This document shows positions 51,508 through 60,921 of a stretch of 61,430 bases of DNA, in pieces (the first letter of the stretch is position 1; each line of letters begins with the position of its first letter). Under the pieces are notes generated by a model, which was not told the DNA's origin, did not search any database, and was given only the letters and a program-made list of their open reading frames with translations. The translations under genes were made by a program, and so were the position numbers. This stretch comes from Methylobacter luteus IMV-B-3098 (GTDB lineage: Bacteria > Pseudomonadota > Gammaproteobacteria > Methylococcales > Methylomonadaceae): assembly GCF_000427625.1 (NCBI RefSeq), contig NZ_KE386569.1:4191125-4252554 (forward strand), given 5' to 3'.

Positions 51508-52599
51508 ATGCTGTTAAACGGATTCAAAAACGACAAAGTCATGGCTGCGGTGCTGGCGGCCCTGGCCGCAGTCAGCCTGATCGTGCCGCTCTGCAATTTG
51601 ATATTCTCGCCGGATTCGCCGCTGTATTTTTCCGCCTATACGGTTTCGCTGATAGGCAAGTACCTGACCTTTGCCCTGCTGGGCATGTCGCTGGACCTGG
51701 TCTGGGGTTATTGCGGCATTCTGGCGCTGGGGCAGGGTGCGTTTTTTGCGCTCGGCGGCTACGCCATGGGCATGTATTTGATGCGCCAGATCGGCAGTCG
51801 CGGCGTGTACGGCGATCCTGTGCTGCCCGATTTCATGGTGTTCCTGGACTGGAAGGAACTGCCCTGGTACTGGCACGGATTCGACCAGTTCTGGCTGGCG
51901 GCGTTAATGATTGTGCTGGTGCCGGGCTTGCTGGCTTTCGTGTTCGGCTGGCTGGCGTTCCGCTCGCGGGTGACCGGCGTTTATCTGTCGATCATCACGC
52001 AGGCTTTGACCTATGCGCTGATGCTGGCTTTTTTCCGCAATGAAATGGGCTTCGGCGGCAATAACGGCCTGACCGATTTCAAGGACATCCTCGGCTTCAA
52101 TATCCAGTCCGACGCCGTGCGCGCCTGTCTGCTGATGGCTTCAGGCATCACGCTGATTCTGGCTTTGCTGATCAGCCGCCGGGTGATGCGGAGCAAATTG
52201 GGCCGGGTGGTGACGGCGGTCCGCGATCAGGAAATGCGCGTGCGCTTTCTGGGTTACCGCGTCGAGAACTTCAAATTATGGGTGTTCGTGTTTGCGGCCA
52301 TGCTGGCCGGCATTGCCGGCGCCCTGTATGTGCCGCAGGTCGGCATTATCAATCCCAGCGAGTTTTCGCCCCTGAATTCGCTGGAAGTCGTCATCTGGGT
52401 CGCGGTCGGCGGGCGCGGCACGCTGTACGGGGCCATCGTCGGCGCGGTGCTGGTCAATTATGCCAAGACGCTGCTGACCGGATGGGCGCCGGAAATCTGG
52501 CTGTTTTTTTTGGGGGCGGCCTTTATTCTCGTTACCGTGCTATTGCCTGACGGCTTGCTCGGATTCTGGCGGCGGCGTCCGAAGGAGCAAAAACAATGA
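51508..52599 (+). CDS. urtC: Urea ABC transporter permease UrtC
   Basis: The 363-aa LivM-type permease starts three bases after urtB ends. Typical segments are GMSLDLVWGYCGILALGQGAFFALGGYAMGMYL and NNGLTDFKDILGFN. It overlaps urtD by 4 bp. Its role is the second membrane subunit of the urea importer. Confidence 0.95.
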   Translation: MLLNGFKNDKVMAAVLAALAAVSLIVPLCNLIFSPDSPLYFSAYTVSLIGKYLTFALLGMSLDLVWGYCGILALGQGAFFALGGYAMGMYLMRQIGSRGVYGDPVLPDFMVFLDWKELPWYWHGFDQFWLAALMIVLVPGLLAFVFGWLAFRSRVTGVYLSIITQALTYALMLAFFRNEMGFGGNNGLTDFKDILGFNIQSDAVRACLLMASGITLILALLISRRVMRSKLGRVVTAVRDQEMRVRFLGYRVENFKLWVFVFAAMLAGIAGALYVPQVGIINPSEFSPLNSLEVVIWVAVGGRGTLYGAIVGAVLVNYAKTLLTGWAPEIWLFFLGAAFILVTVLLPDGLLGFWRRRPKEQKQ

Positions 52600-53375
52600 G
52601 CGTACCAGCCTTGAAAGCAGGCCAGATCGATACCCGGCACGGCACGATACTCTATCTGGAAGATGTCAGCGTCAGTTTCGACGGCTTCAAAGCCCTCAAT
52701 AACCTGTCGCTGTATATCGGCGCCGGGGAACTGCGCTGTCTGATCGGACCGAACGGCGCCGGCAAGACCACGCTGATGGATGTGATTACCGGCAAGACCC
52801 GTCCCGACAGCGGTACGGTGTTTTTCGGGCAAACCATCGATCTGCTGCAAATGGATGAGCCGGCCATTGCCCAGGCGGGCATCTGCCGCAAATTTCAAAA
52901 GCCCAGTGTCTTCGAGACGCTGAGCGTGTTCGAAAACCTGGAACTGGCGCTGGCGACCGACAAGGGCGTCTGGGCGACCCTGTTCGCCAGGCTCAGCGGA
53001 GCGCAGCGCGAGCGCATCGAGCAGGTACTGGAAACGATAGGGCTGACCGGCCACCGTTCGCAGCCGGCCGGTGTGCTGTCGCACGGGCAGAAGCAATGGC
53101 TGGAGATCGGCATGCTGCTGATGCAGGAGCCCAAAGTCATGCTGGTCGACGAACCGGTCGCGGGCATGACCCATCAGGAAGTCGAACGCACGGCGGAGTT
53201 GCTGCTGTCGCTGCAGGGCGAGCGTTCCATCATCGTGGTCGAGCATGATATGGAATTCGTGCGCTCGATCGCCCAGCGCGTGACCGTGCTGCATGAAGGG
53301 TCGGTGCTGACCGAAGGCAGCATGGACGAAGTACAGAATGATCCGCGCGTCATACAGGTTTATTTGGGGGACTGA
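52596..53375 (+). CDS. urtD: Urea ABC transporter ATP-binding protein UrtD
   Basis: The 259-aa ATPase has Walker A GPNGAGKTT (about 51-59), signature LSHGQKQWLEIGM (the SHGQ form typical of UrtD), Walker B VMLVDEPVAGM and H-loop VVEHDMEFV. It overlaps urtC by 4 bp and urtE by 1 bp. It powers urea uptake with UrtE. Confidence 0.95.
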   Translation: MSVPALKAGQIDTRHGTILYLEDVSVSFDGFKALNNLSLYIGAGELRCLIGPNGAGKTTLMDVITGKTRPDSGTVFFGQTIDLLQMDEPAIAQAGICRKFQKPSVFETLSVFENLELALATDKGVWATLFARLSGAQRERIEQVLETIGLTGHRSQPAGVLSHGQKQWLEIGMLLMQEPKVMLVDEPVAGMTHQEVERTAELLLSLQGERSIIVVEHDMEFVRSIAQRVTVLHEGSVLTEGSMDEVQNDPRVIQVYLGD

Positions 53376-54151
53376 TGCTGAAAATTACCGGACTGAATCA
53401 ATATTACGGCGGCAGCCACACCTTGTGGGATGTCGATCTGGCCGTGCCGGCCGGCTCCTGCCTGTGCCTGATGGGGCGCAACGGCGTCGGCAAGACCACC
53501 TTGCTCAAGTGCATCATGGGGCTTATCGCGGTGCGCGAGGGCGCCATCGATTATCAGGGTGCGGCGTTAACCCTGGCCAAACCGGAACAGCGCGCCGAGC
53601 TGGGTATCGGCTTCGTGCCGCAGGGACGGGAGATCTTTCCGCTGCTGACCGTGGAGGAAAATCTGAAGACCGGCCTGCGCGCGGCGCGCAGGCAAGGCAT
53701 CAAAAAAATCCCGGAGTCTGTCTTTGAGATTTTTCCGGTACTGAAGCAAATGCTGAAACGGCGAGGCGGCGATCTGTCCGGCGGCCAGCAGCAACAGCTG
53801 GCCATCGGCAGAGCCCTGGTGCTGAATCCCCGATTGCTGATTCTGGACGAACCGACTGAAGGCATACAGCCCAATATCGTCAGCGAAATCGGCGATGTGA
53901 TCATCCGCCTGAACCGGGCCAGAGGCATACCGACGCCGTTGCTGAAAGAGGGCGAAAGGGACGCCGTGCGCGAAGGCATCATCAAAATCAAAAACGAACT
54001 AGGCGTGACCGTCCTGCTGGTGGAGCAAAAACTGCCTTTTGCGCGCAAAGTGGCGGATCGGTTCTATATAATGGACCGCGGCCGAGGCGTCGCCGCCGGC
54101 GCCATGGATCAGTTGAGCGAAGATATGGTGAAACGCTATTTGACGGTTTGA
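53375..54151 (+). CDS. urtE: Urea ABC transporter ATP-binding protein UrtE with an unusual insertion
   Basis: The 258-aa ATPase has GRNGVGKTTLLK (Walker A), LSGGQQQQLAIGRAL, LILDEPTEGIQPNIV and LLVEQKLPFARKVADRFYIMDRG. UrtE is usually about 230 aa. Here about 20-25 extra residues (RGIPTPLLKEGERDAV, encoded near 53915-53975) sit between DVIIRLN and IIKIKNELGVTVLLVEQ, just before the switch region. The extra TPLLKEGE sequence looks like a translated intergenic repeat. Motifs on both sides are intact, so the protein may still work. Confidence 0.93.
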   Translation: MLKITGLNQYYGGSHTLWDVDLAVPAGSCLCLMGRNGVGKTTLLKCIMGLIAVREGAIDYQGAALTLAKPEQRAELGIGFVPQGREIFPLLTVEENLKTGLRAARRQGIKKIPESVFEIFPVLKQMLKRRGGDLSGGQQQQLAIGRALVLNPRLLILDEPTEGIQPNIVSEIGDVIIRLNRARGIPTPLLKEGERDAVREGIIKIKNELGVTVLLVEQKLPFARKVADRFYIMDRGRGVAAGAMDQLSEDMVKRYLTV

Positions 54152-54173
54152 CGGGGAATGTATAAAACATCAT

Positions 54174-54249
54174 GTAGGGTACGCAGTGCGTACCTTTTGG
54201 GATGTTGATAAATCCTGACATTTTAAAAGGTACGCACTGCGTACCCTAC
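54174..54249. repeat. Perfect 25-bp inverted repeat (MITE/REP-like)
   Basis: The left arm at 54174-54198 begins GTAGGGTACGCAGTGCG, and its exact complement is at 54225-54249. A 26-base loop lies between, 22 bp after urtE. It would form a very stable hairpin that may shield or end the urt transcript, though it has no U-run. It resembles small palindromic mobile repeats. Confidence 0.85.
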
Positions 54250-54261
54250 GGGAACCGAGCA

Positions 54262-54365
54262 GGACGGGGCATGTTGCCCCGTCCGAAATGTTTCAGGTTG
54301 GTAGGGTAGCCACTTGACCCCAGGCATCATGAAAACGTTAGGGACGGGGTTACAAACCCCGTCCC
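54262..54365. repeat. Two further short hairpins
   Basis: GGACGGGGCA/TGCCCCGTCC (54262-54271 and 54275-54284, three-base loop) and GGGACGGGGTT/AACCCCGTCCC (54341-54351 and 54355-54365, three-base loop) are perfect stems. They share the GGACGGGG core, so they are related repeats packed between urtE and the nickel permease gene. Confidence 0.75.
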
Positions 54366-54423
54366 GCTTGGTAAAACCCCGTAGCGTACCCTACGGATTT
54401 ATAAAAAATACTGAGGAGTTTTT

Positions 54424-54999
54424 ATGAAAGCGAACAGGTTGCCGGTTTTTATCGGTTTGATGTTGTCCTTGCCGGCGCAGGCGCATACCGGCGCCGGAAC
54501 GGTGCATGGCTTTATCGACGGCTTGCTGCATCCTTTACTGGGTATCGATCATTTGCTGGTCATGCTGGCTATCGGGTTATGGGCGGCGATGCGCGGCGGC
54601 AGGGCGTTGTGGCTGCTGCCGATGAGTTTTTTGTTAACGATGGCTGCGGGCGCGGGCGTATCTTTGCTCGGTATCGCCATCACCGCGGCGGAAAGCTGGG
54701 TGGCGTTTTCGGTGCTGGCTTGCGGATGGCTGGTCTGGAGTAACTGCCGCATGTCCTCCGGTCTGGCGGTTGTCCTGGCTGCCGTGTTCGCGTTCGGCCA
54801 CGGTTACGTCCATGCCGCCGAGCTGCAAGCGGGAGCCGATGCCGTCTCGTACGCAGCGGGTTTTTTGCTGACCACGGCGTTGCTGCATGGCTTGGGCATC
54901 GCGGCAGGCTTATCGGGATCGGCCAGGCTGAAAACCATCGGCACCGGCTTTGGCCTGCTGTGCGCCATCGTCGGCACGACCTTGCTGGCCGGAGCCTGA
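54424..54999 (+). CDS. hupE: HupE/UreJ-family nickel permease
   Basis: The 191-aa protein has a signal-like N-terminus and about six membrane segments. The family motif HPLLGIDHLLVMLAIGLWA (about 38-56) and FAFGHGYVHAAEL contain His and Asp residues expected to bind Ni2+. Placed directly before ureD, it probably supplies nickel for urease. Its stop is followed at 5 bp by the ureD start. Confidence 0.9.
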   Translation: MKANRLPVFIGLMLSLPAQAHTGAGTVHGFIDGLLHPLLGIDHLLVMLAIGLWAAMRGGRALWLLPMSFLLTMAAGAGVSLLGIAITAAESWVAFSVLACGWLVWSNCRMSSGLAVVLAAVFAFGHGYVHAAELQAGADAVSYAAGFLLTTALLHGLGIAAGLSGSARLKTIGTGFGLLCAIVGTTLLAGA

Positions 55000-55003
55000 T
55001 CGG

Positions 55004-55858
55004 ATGCTGGCGGGCCCGAAGAAGACAGGCTGCGCCAGCGTAGCGGGCAACTCTGCGCAAGGCTGGGAAGCGAAACTGGCACTGGGGTTCGCGCGCCAGC
55101 ACGGCAAAACGGTATTGGCGCACCGCCGTCATTACGGCCCGCTGACGGTACAGCGGCCGTTTTATCCGGAAGGCGGGGTGTGCCATGTTTACATTCTGCA
55201 TCCGCCGGGCGGCATCGTGGCGGGCGATCACTTGAGTCTTGAGATCGATGCCGAGGCAGGCAGTCATGCCCTGATCACCACGCCGGCGGCGGGCAAGTTT
55301 TACCGCAGCGCGGGCGGGCTGGCCAGGCAGGATGTCTCGATAACCGTGGCGGAAGGCGCGGCGCTGGAATGGCTGCCGCAGGAAACCATTATTTATGAAG
55401 GCGCCCGCCTGCGCTCGACGGTCAGGGTTGAACTGGCTTCAAAAGCGCGCTTTATCGGTTGGGAAATCCTGTCCCTGGGCCGGCCCGCCTGCGGTGAACG
55501 TTTCGACGAGGGTCTGGCGGATCTGGACTGGCAGGTTTATTGCCGGGACCAGCCCCTGCTGCTGGAACGACTGAAGCTGGATGCCAGGGCTTTTGCGGCG
55601 CGCTGGGGCTTGCAGGGCTGTTCGGCGTGCGGAACGCTGTTCGCCTATCCTGCCGGCGCTGAAACGCTGGCCGCCGTGCAGCAATTGATCGGCGATGCCA
55701 CAGGCCGGGGCGTGACGCGCATGGACGATCTGCTGGTCTGCCGGGCGCTTGATTGCCGAAGCGACCGGCTGCGCGTTTTTTTCGAACGGGTTTGGGCGGT
55801 TGTACGGCCGGACTGCGTGCGGCGCGAAGCCTGCGCGCCGCGGATTTGGGCGACTTGA
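55004..55858 (+). CDS. ureD: Urease accessory protein UreD
   Basis: The 284-aa protein shows UreD features: HYGPLTVQRPFYPEGGVCHVYILHPPGG (about 45-70), GDHLSLEIDAEAGSHALITTPAAGKFYRS and PQETIIYEGARL. UreD is the scaffold on which UreF and UreG load nickel into urease. ATG 55004 is used, with GGAG from the end of the preceding gene. A dispersed repeat separates it from ureA. Confidence 0.94.
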   Translation: MLAGPKKTGCASVAGNSAQGWEAKLALGFARQHGKTVLAHRRHYGPLTVQRPFYPEGGVCHVYILHPPGGIVAGDHLSLEIDAEAGSHALITTPAAGKFYRSAGGLARQDVSITVAEGAALEWLPQETIIYEGARLRSTVRVELASKARFIGWEILSLGRPACGERFDEGLADLDWQVYCRDQPLLLERLKLDARAFAARWGLQGCSACGTLFAYPAGAETLAAVQQLIGDATGRGVTRMDDLLVCRALDCRSDRLRVFFERVWAVVRPDCVRREACAPRIWAT

Positions 55859-55859
55859 T

Positions 55860-56175
55860 TAATTGATGTTGCGCACGGGCGATTTATCCCGTTTGCCGCG
55901 CCGAGCACCGGAGCTTTCGCCGAGAATAGCCCGGAGGGGCGCGGCAGGGAAGCCGCGCGTTGCCAAAGGGACAGGAGTCCCTTTTGGCAACCCTTGGCGA
56001 AAGCGAGGAGCACAGGGAGCAAGCGGCAACGGGCGGCCTTTTCTTTGGTTACTTTCTTTTGGCCGCGCAAAAGAAAGTAACTCGCCTTCGGGTGCGATAA
56101 ACCCGATTCAAATAATCGTCGCGCTAGCGACACTTTTTAAATTCAATTAACTGCGTAGCATCAGTAAGTAAATAA
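55860..56175 (-). repeat. Dispersed intergenic repeat, copy B
   Basis: This copy is the reverse complement of 45716-46011 over most of its length. It has the same nested hairpins, plus an extra one absent from copy A (AAAGAAAGTAAC/GTTACTTTCTTT near 56056-56083). The match continues to the GTAGCATCAGTAAG stretch near 56156-56169. It lies between ureD and ureA, a position where urease operons are normally continuous. Confidence 0.85.
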
Positions 56176-56231
56176 ATCGGATATACAGTGCCGTCTGAAT
56201 TAGGAGTTGAAATAATGACTGGAATAAAACA

Positions 56232-56534
56232 ATGCAATTAACACCACGAGAAAAAGACAAACTGCTGATATTTACCGCCGGCCTGCTGGCCGAACGGCGT
56301 AAGGCTCGAGGTCTCAAGCTGAACTATCCTGAAGCCGTGGCTTTTATCAGCGCCGCGATCATGGAAGGCGCGCGCGATGGCCGCACGGTCGCCGAATTGA
56401 TGGAGTTTGGCCGCACGCTGCTCAATCGCGACGAGGTCATGGAAGGCGTTGCCGACATGCTGCCCGATGTGCAGGTGGAAGCGACTTTTCCCGACGGCAC
56501 CAAGCTGGTGACCGTCCACAATCCCATCGAGTAG
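56232..56534 (+). CDS. ureA: Urease gamma subunit
   Basis: The 100-aa protein is full-length UreA ([20 protein letters not shown]..., [42 protein letters not shown]). It is one of the three structural subunits that split urea to ammonia and carbamate. It follows repeat copy B and begins the ureABCEFG run, so a promoter is expected in 56135-56231. Confidence 0.96.
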   Translation: MQLTPREKDKLLIFTAGLLAERRKARGLKLNYPEAVAFISAAIMEGARDGRTVAELMEFGRTLLNRDEVMEGVADMLPDVQVEATFPDGTKLVTVHNPIE

Positions 56535-56544
56535 GAGTGACGCC

Positions 56545-56856
56545 ATGATTCCGGGAGAGATTATCGCCGCCGCCGGCGAGTTGGAACTGAACTTGGGCCG
56601 CGAGACGATCCGCGTGGTGGTCGCCAACAGCGGCGATCGGCCGATTCAGGTCGGCTCGCATTATCATTTTTTCGAGACCAATCCCGCCTTGCACTTTGAC
56701 CGCGCCGCGACGCGCGGCTTCCGGCTGGATATTCCGGCCGGCACGGCGATGCGCTTTGAACCTGGCCAGCAGCGTGAAGTGCAGCTGGTGGCCTTTGCCG
56801 GCTTGCGCCGGGTTTATGGTTTTCGCCAGGCCGTGATGGGAGAGTTAGATGAGTAG
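56545..56856 (+). CDS. ureB: Urease beta subunit
   Basis: The 103-aa protein is a typical UreB ([49 protein letters not shown]). It starts 10 bp after ureA and overlaps ureC by 8 bp. GAGTGACGCC lies upstream of its ATG. Confidence 0.96.
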   Translation: MIPGEIIAAAGELELNLGRETIRVVVANSGDRPIQVGSHYHFFETNPALHFDRAATRGFRLDIPAGTAMRFEPGQQREVQLVAFAGLRRVYGFRQAVMGELDE

Positions 56857-58552
56857 AATCAGCAGACAGGCTTATGCCGATATGTTCGGGCCGACGACCG
56901 GCGACCGCGTGCGCCTGGGCGACAGCGGCCTGTTTCTGGAAGTGGAGGAAGACCGCACGGTTTACGGCGATGAAGTCAAGTTCGGCGGCGGCAAGGTCAT
57001 CCGCGACGGCATGGGGCAAAGCCAGGTTGATGGCATTCAGGCTATGGATCTGGTCATCACCAATGCCTTGATCGTCGATTACTGGGGCATCATCAAGGCC
57101 GATATCGGCGTCAAGAACGGCCGCATCGCCGGCATCGGCAAGGCCGGCAATCCCGATACTCAGCAGGGCGTCGATATCGTCATCGGTCCCGGCACCGAAA
57201 TCGTCGCCGGGGAAGGCCAGATTCTGACGGCCGGCGGCATCGACGCGCATATCCATTTTATCTGCCCGCAGCAAATCGACGAAGCCCTGATGTCGGGCAT
57301 CACCACCATGATTGGCGGCGGCACCGGCCCCGCCACGGGCACGAACGCCACGACCTGCACGGCCGGCGCCTGGAATATTCATAATATGCTGCAATCGCTG
57401 GATGCTTTTCCGATGAACTTCGGCCTGCTCGGCAAGGGCAACGCCAGTCTGCCGACGGCGTTGGAAGAACAGGTGCGCGCCGGGGTCATGGGCCTGAAGC
57501 TGCATGAAGACTGGGGCACGACGCCGGCGGCTATCGATTGTTGCCTGTCCGTGGCCGAGCGCTTTGACGTACAGGTCGCCATTCACACCGACACCCTGAA
57601 CGAGTCCGGTTTTGTCGAGGATACCTTCGCCGCCTTCAAAGGCCGCACCATCCATACCTATCACACCGAAGGCGCCGGCGGCGGCCATGCCCCCGATATC
57701 ATCAAGGCCTGCGGCGAGGCCAACGTGCTGCCGTCGTCGACGAATCCGACCCGGCCCTACACGGTCAATACCGTGGATGAGCATCTGGACATGCTGATGG
57801 TGTGCCATCATCTGGACCCGGGCATTGCCGAGGATGTGGCTTTTGCCGAATCACGCATTCGCCGCGAGACCATCGCCGCCGAGGATATCCTGCATGATCT
57901 GGGTGCCTTCTCGATGATCGCGTCCGATTCGCAGGCCATGGGCCGGGTCGGCGAGGTCATTATCCGCACCTGGCAGACCGCGCATAAAATGAAGGCGCAG
58001 CGCGGCAGCCTGGCGGAGGATTCGCCCCGCAACGACAATTTCCGCATCAAGCGCTATATCACCAAATACACCATCAATCCGGCCATCAGCCACGGCATCG
58101 CGCATGAAGTCGGGTCCGTCGAAGTCGGCAAGCTGGCCGATCTGGTGCTGTGGCAGCCGGCCTTTTTCGCGGCCAAGCCCAGCCTGATCATTAAAGGCGG
58201 ATTCATTGCCGCGGCGCCCATGGGCGATCCCAATGCCTCGATTCCGACGCCGCAGCCGGTGCATTACCGGCCCATGTTCGGCGCCTTCGGCAGGGCCGCG
58301 GCGGCCAACTCGATGCTGTTTTTGCCGAAGGTCGCGGCCGAGGCCGACATGGCCGCTGTGCTAAAGCTGAACAAGCGGATCGGCGTGGTGGCGAACACGC
58401 GCACAATCGGCAAGAAAGATTTGATCCATAACCACTACCAACCGCATATCGAAGTCGATCCGCAAACCTATTCGGTGCGTGCCGACGGCCTGCTGCTGAC
58501 CTGCGAGCCGGCCGATGTGCTGCCTTTTGCCCAACGTTATTTTTTGTTTTGA
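56849..58552 (+). CDS. ureC: Urease alpha subunit (catalytic)
   Basis: The 567-aa catalytic subunit has all expected residues. Nickel ligands are His-x-His in DAHIHF, the Lys to be carbamylated in GLKLHEDWG, His in AIHTDTLNE, His in [15 protein letters not shown] and Asp in SDSQAMGR. The catalytic flap His is in MVCHHLDP. Length matches the family. It overlaps ureB by 8 bp and probably couples to ureE. Confidence 0.98.
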   Translation: MSRISRQAYADMFGPTTGDRVRLGDSGLFLEVEEDRTVYGDEVKFGGGKVIRDGMGQSQVDGIQAMDLVITNALIVDYWGIIKADIGVKNGRIAGIGKAGNPDTQQGVDIVIGPGTEIVAGEGQILTAGGIDAHIHFICPQQIDEALMSGITTMIGGGTGPATGTNATTCTAGAWNIHNMLQSLDAFPMNFGLLGKGNASLPTALEEQVRAGVMGLKLHEDWGTTPAAIDCCLSVAERFDVQVAIHTDTLNESGFVEDTFAAFKGRTIHTYHTEGAGGGHAPDIIKACGEANVLPSSTNPTRPYTVNTVDEHLDMLMVCHHLDPGIAEDVAFAESRIRRETIAAEDILHDLGAFSMIASDSQAMGRVGEVIIRTWQTAHKMKAQRGSLAEDSPRNDNFRIKRYITKYTINPAISHGIAHEVGSVEVGKLADLVLWQPAFFAAKPSLIIKGGFIAAAPMGDPNASIPTPQPVHYRPMFGAFGRAAAANSMLFLPKVAAEADMAAVLKLNKRIGVVANTRTIGKKDLIHNHYQPHIEVDPQTYSVRADGLLLTCEPADVLPFAQRYFLF

Positions 58553-58554
58553 AA

Positions 58555-58986
58555 ATGCTGAAACTTACTGAACTGGCTCCGCCGGAGACGATTCCGGACG
58601 ACGTGGTGACGCTGCCGTACGAAGCCCGGCAGAAAAGCCGGCTGTTGGTCAACACCGACAGCGGCACCGAAATCGGACTATTTTTGCCGCGCGGCCAGGT
58701 GCTGCGCAAGGGGCTGATTTTAACCGGCCCCGATCATTACCGCGTGCGCGTCGATGCGGCGCCGGAACCACTGTCGGTGGTGCGCACGGACGATGCCTTG
58801 CAATTCGCGCTCGCCTGTTATCACCTCGGCAACCGGCATGTGGCCCTGCAGATCCTACCCGGCGAGCTGCGTTTTCCGACCGATCATGTTCTGGATCACA
58901 TGCTGGAAGGTCTGGGGCTGACGGTTATGCATGAGGAGCTGCCATTCGAGCCGGAGCAGGGCGCGTATCACGGCGATGGTCACTGA
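58555..58986 (+). CDS. ureE: Urease accessory protein UreE (nickel metallochaperone)
   Basis: The 143-aa protein has the UreE N-terminal domain and the metal-binding domain (LACYHLGNRHVALQI, HVLDHMLEGLGLTV). The C-terminal His-rich tail of some UreE is short here (AYHGDGH). ATG 58555 lies two bases after the ureC stop, with a weak ribosome site; a TTG at 58549 is an alternative. Its 3' end overlaps ureF by 11 bp. Confidence 0.93.
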   Translation: MLKLTELAPPETIPDDVVTLPYEARQKSRLLVNTDSGTEIGLFLPRGQVLRKGLILTGPDHYRVRVDAAPEPLSVVRTDDALQFALACYHLGNRHVALQILPGELRFPTDHVLDHMLEGLGLTVMHEELPFEPEQGAYHGDGH

Positions 58987-59650
58987 TCTGGCCCTGCTGC
59001 GTTTGCTGCAGCTGGTCAGTCCCGGCCTGCCGGTCGGTATGTACAGTTATTCCCAAGGCCTGGAGCGTGCGGTCGACGATGGCTGGATAACCGATGCCGA
59101 CGAAGCCGGCGCATGGCTGGACGGCCTGATGCATGGCGGCATGGTCCGCATCGACCTGCCTGTGCTGGCAAGGCTTTATCATGCCTGGCAAGGCGGGCCC
59201 ATGGAACAGCTGGAGCATTGGAGCCGGGTTCTGATCGCCTGCCGCGAAACGGCCGAATTACGGGCCGAGGACCGGCAAACCGGCCAGGCCCTGGCGCGCC
59301 TGCTGGACGGATTGGCGATGGACGGCATGCAGCCCTGGATACGCAAGCCGGAAGCGACGCTGGCCGCGGTGTTCGCGTTTGCGGCCGTCAACTGGGGCAT
59401 TCCCCTGCGCGCGACCGCCATCGGCTATTTGTGGAGCTGGCTGGAAAACCAGGTGCTGTGCGCGGTAAAGCTGGTGCCGTTGGGGCAGGTGGCGGGGCAG
59501 CGGCTATTGGCCGATTTGGCTGGAAACATACCGGCCCTGGTCGATGAGGCGTTAACCCTTGCCGATGAGGACATCGGCGGCAGCGCCTTCGGTCTGGCTC
59601 TGGCCTGCAGCCGGCATGAAATGCAGTATTCCCGATTATTTCGTTCTTGA
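58976..59650 (+). CDS. ureF: Urease accessory protein UreF
   Basis: The 224-aa protein is UreF-like ([39 protein letters not shown]). It works with UreD and UreG in nickel insertion. ATG 58976 lies inside the ureE 3' end, giving the normal N-terminus MVTDLALL; an upstream start at 58931 would add an unlikely Arg/Ser-rich extension. Confidence 0.94.
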   Translation: MVTDLALLRLLQLVSPGLPVGMYSYSQGLERAVDDGWITDADEAGAWLDGLMHGGMVRIDLPVLARLYHAWQGGPMEQLEHWSRVLIACRETAELRAEDRQTGQALARLLDGLAMDGMQPWIRKPEATLAAVFAFAAVNWGIPLRATAIGYLWSWLENQVLCAVKLVPLGQVAGQRLLADLAGNIPALVDEALTLADEDIGGSAFGLALACSRHEMQYSRLFRS

Positions 59651-59658
59651 GAGGATGT

Positions 59659-60270
59659 ATGAGTGACAAACAGGTATTGAGAGTCGGCGTCGGCGGCCCG
59701 GTCGGTTCCGGCAAAACGGCGCTGGTGGACGCGCTGTGCAAGCGAATGCGCGATCGCTTCGAAATCGGCGTGGTGACCAACGATATTTATACCCGCGAGG
59801 ACCAGGAATTCCTGATTCGCAGCCAGGCGCTGCCGGAAGCGCGTATTTTGGGCGTGGAGACCGGCGGCTGCCCGCACACGGCCATTCGCGAGGACGCCTC
59901 AATGAATCTGGCGGCGGTCGATGAGCTGATCGAGCGTTTTGATAATCTCGATTTCATCATGGTGGAGAGCGGCGGCGACAATCTCAGCGCCACGTTCAGT
60001 CCGGAACTGGCCGATCTGACGATCTACGTGATCGACGTATCGGCCGGCGACAAGATACCGCGGAAGGGCGGGCCCGGCATCACCCGCTCGGATCTGCTGG
60101 TCATCAACAAGATCGATCTGGCGCCTTACGTGGGCGCATCGCTGGAAGTCATGGACCGGGATGCGCGTAAGATGCGCGGCTCACGGCCGTTTGCCTTTAC
60201 CAACCTGAAAACCGGGGAAGGCCTTAAGGCGGTCGAGGATTTCATTATCCAGGCAGGCATGCTGGATTAA
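59659..60270 (+). CDS. ureG: Urease accessory GTPase UreG
   Basis: The 203-aa GTPase has the P-loop GPVGSGKTA, the metal-linked motif [23 protein letters not shown], and [11 protein letters not shown]. It drives nickel delivery to urease. GAGAGGA precedes ATG 59659, 8 bp after ureF. It is the last gene of the operon. Confidence 0.97.
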   Translation: MSDKQVLRVGVGGPVGSGKTALVDALCKRMRDRFEIGVVTNDIYTREDQEFLIRSQALPEARILGVETGGCPHTAIREDASMNLAAVDELIERFDNLDFIMVESGGDNLSATFSPELADLTIYVIDVSAGDKIPRKGGPGITRSDLLVINKIDLAPYVGASLEVMDRDARKMRGSRPFAFTNLKTGEGLKAVEDFIIQAGMLD

Positions 60271-60310
60271 CGGCAGCAACCCTGGAGCAAACCGCCCGCG
60301 CCCCCGCGGA

Positions 60311-60788
60311 TCAGTCAATGCCGCGGCCCCACTGCCCGGCATAAAAGCGTTCATTCAGCGCGGCCCGGGAACGTGCGGCCCGTTCGGCGTCCTTGAAACC
60401 GTCATCGAGCACGTCAATACCGGCCTGGTAACCGACAGCCAGCATCGCCATCGGCCGTCAATCGTCCGGCAGGTTAAAAGCCTCGCGGGCCTTATCGGCA
60501 CAAAGCCGGCCATTTGATGCACGCTCAGCCCCAATGCGGTCGCCTGCAAACTCAGGCTGAGGCTGGCGGCGCCGGTATCGTACATCGCGCTGCGGTTAGG
60601 CTGGCCGTTATGATTGAAATTGTCCATGGCTATGGACAGGATCAGTACTGGGGCGTTTTTGGCCCATTGTCGGTTGCGTTCCGACAGCGTTGCCAATGCG
60701 CGCTGCCAGGCGGCTTCATCTACATAAAGCGCCGGATGAATTCCCCGGGTCTGGTTTTGCAGCTTACCGCCGATAAGGTAAGGTAATC
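60311..60788 (-). pseudogene. Nitroreductase-family pseudogene
   Basis: The minus strand reads LPYLIGGKLQNQTRGIHPAL, then LATLSERNRQWAKNAPVLIL and MYDTGAASLSLSLQATALGL, as in FMN-dependent nitroreductases. After HQMAGF the frame shifts to CADKAREAFNLPDD, a stop interrupts it, and it resumes as AMLAVGYQAGIDVLDDG to its end at 60311. The N-terminal part is missing at 60788. It is therefore truncated, frameshifted and nonfunctional. Confidence 0.8.
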
Positions 60789-60921
60789 ATCCGTTCAATG
60801 TGAGTATACTGAACCTCAAATTCAAGGGTTCAAATAGGATTGGATATCTCCCCGGAATCCAATAAGAGCCAATCTCTTTTGAAAAGTGAGCGCCTTTAAA
60901 ACTGATCATCTTTTTCAATTC

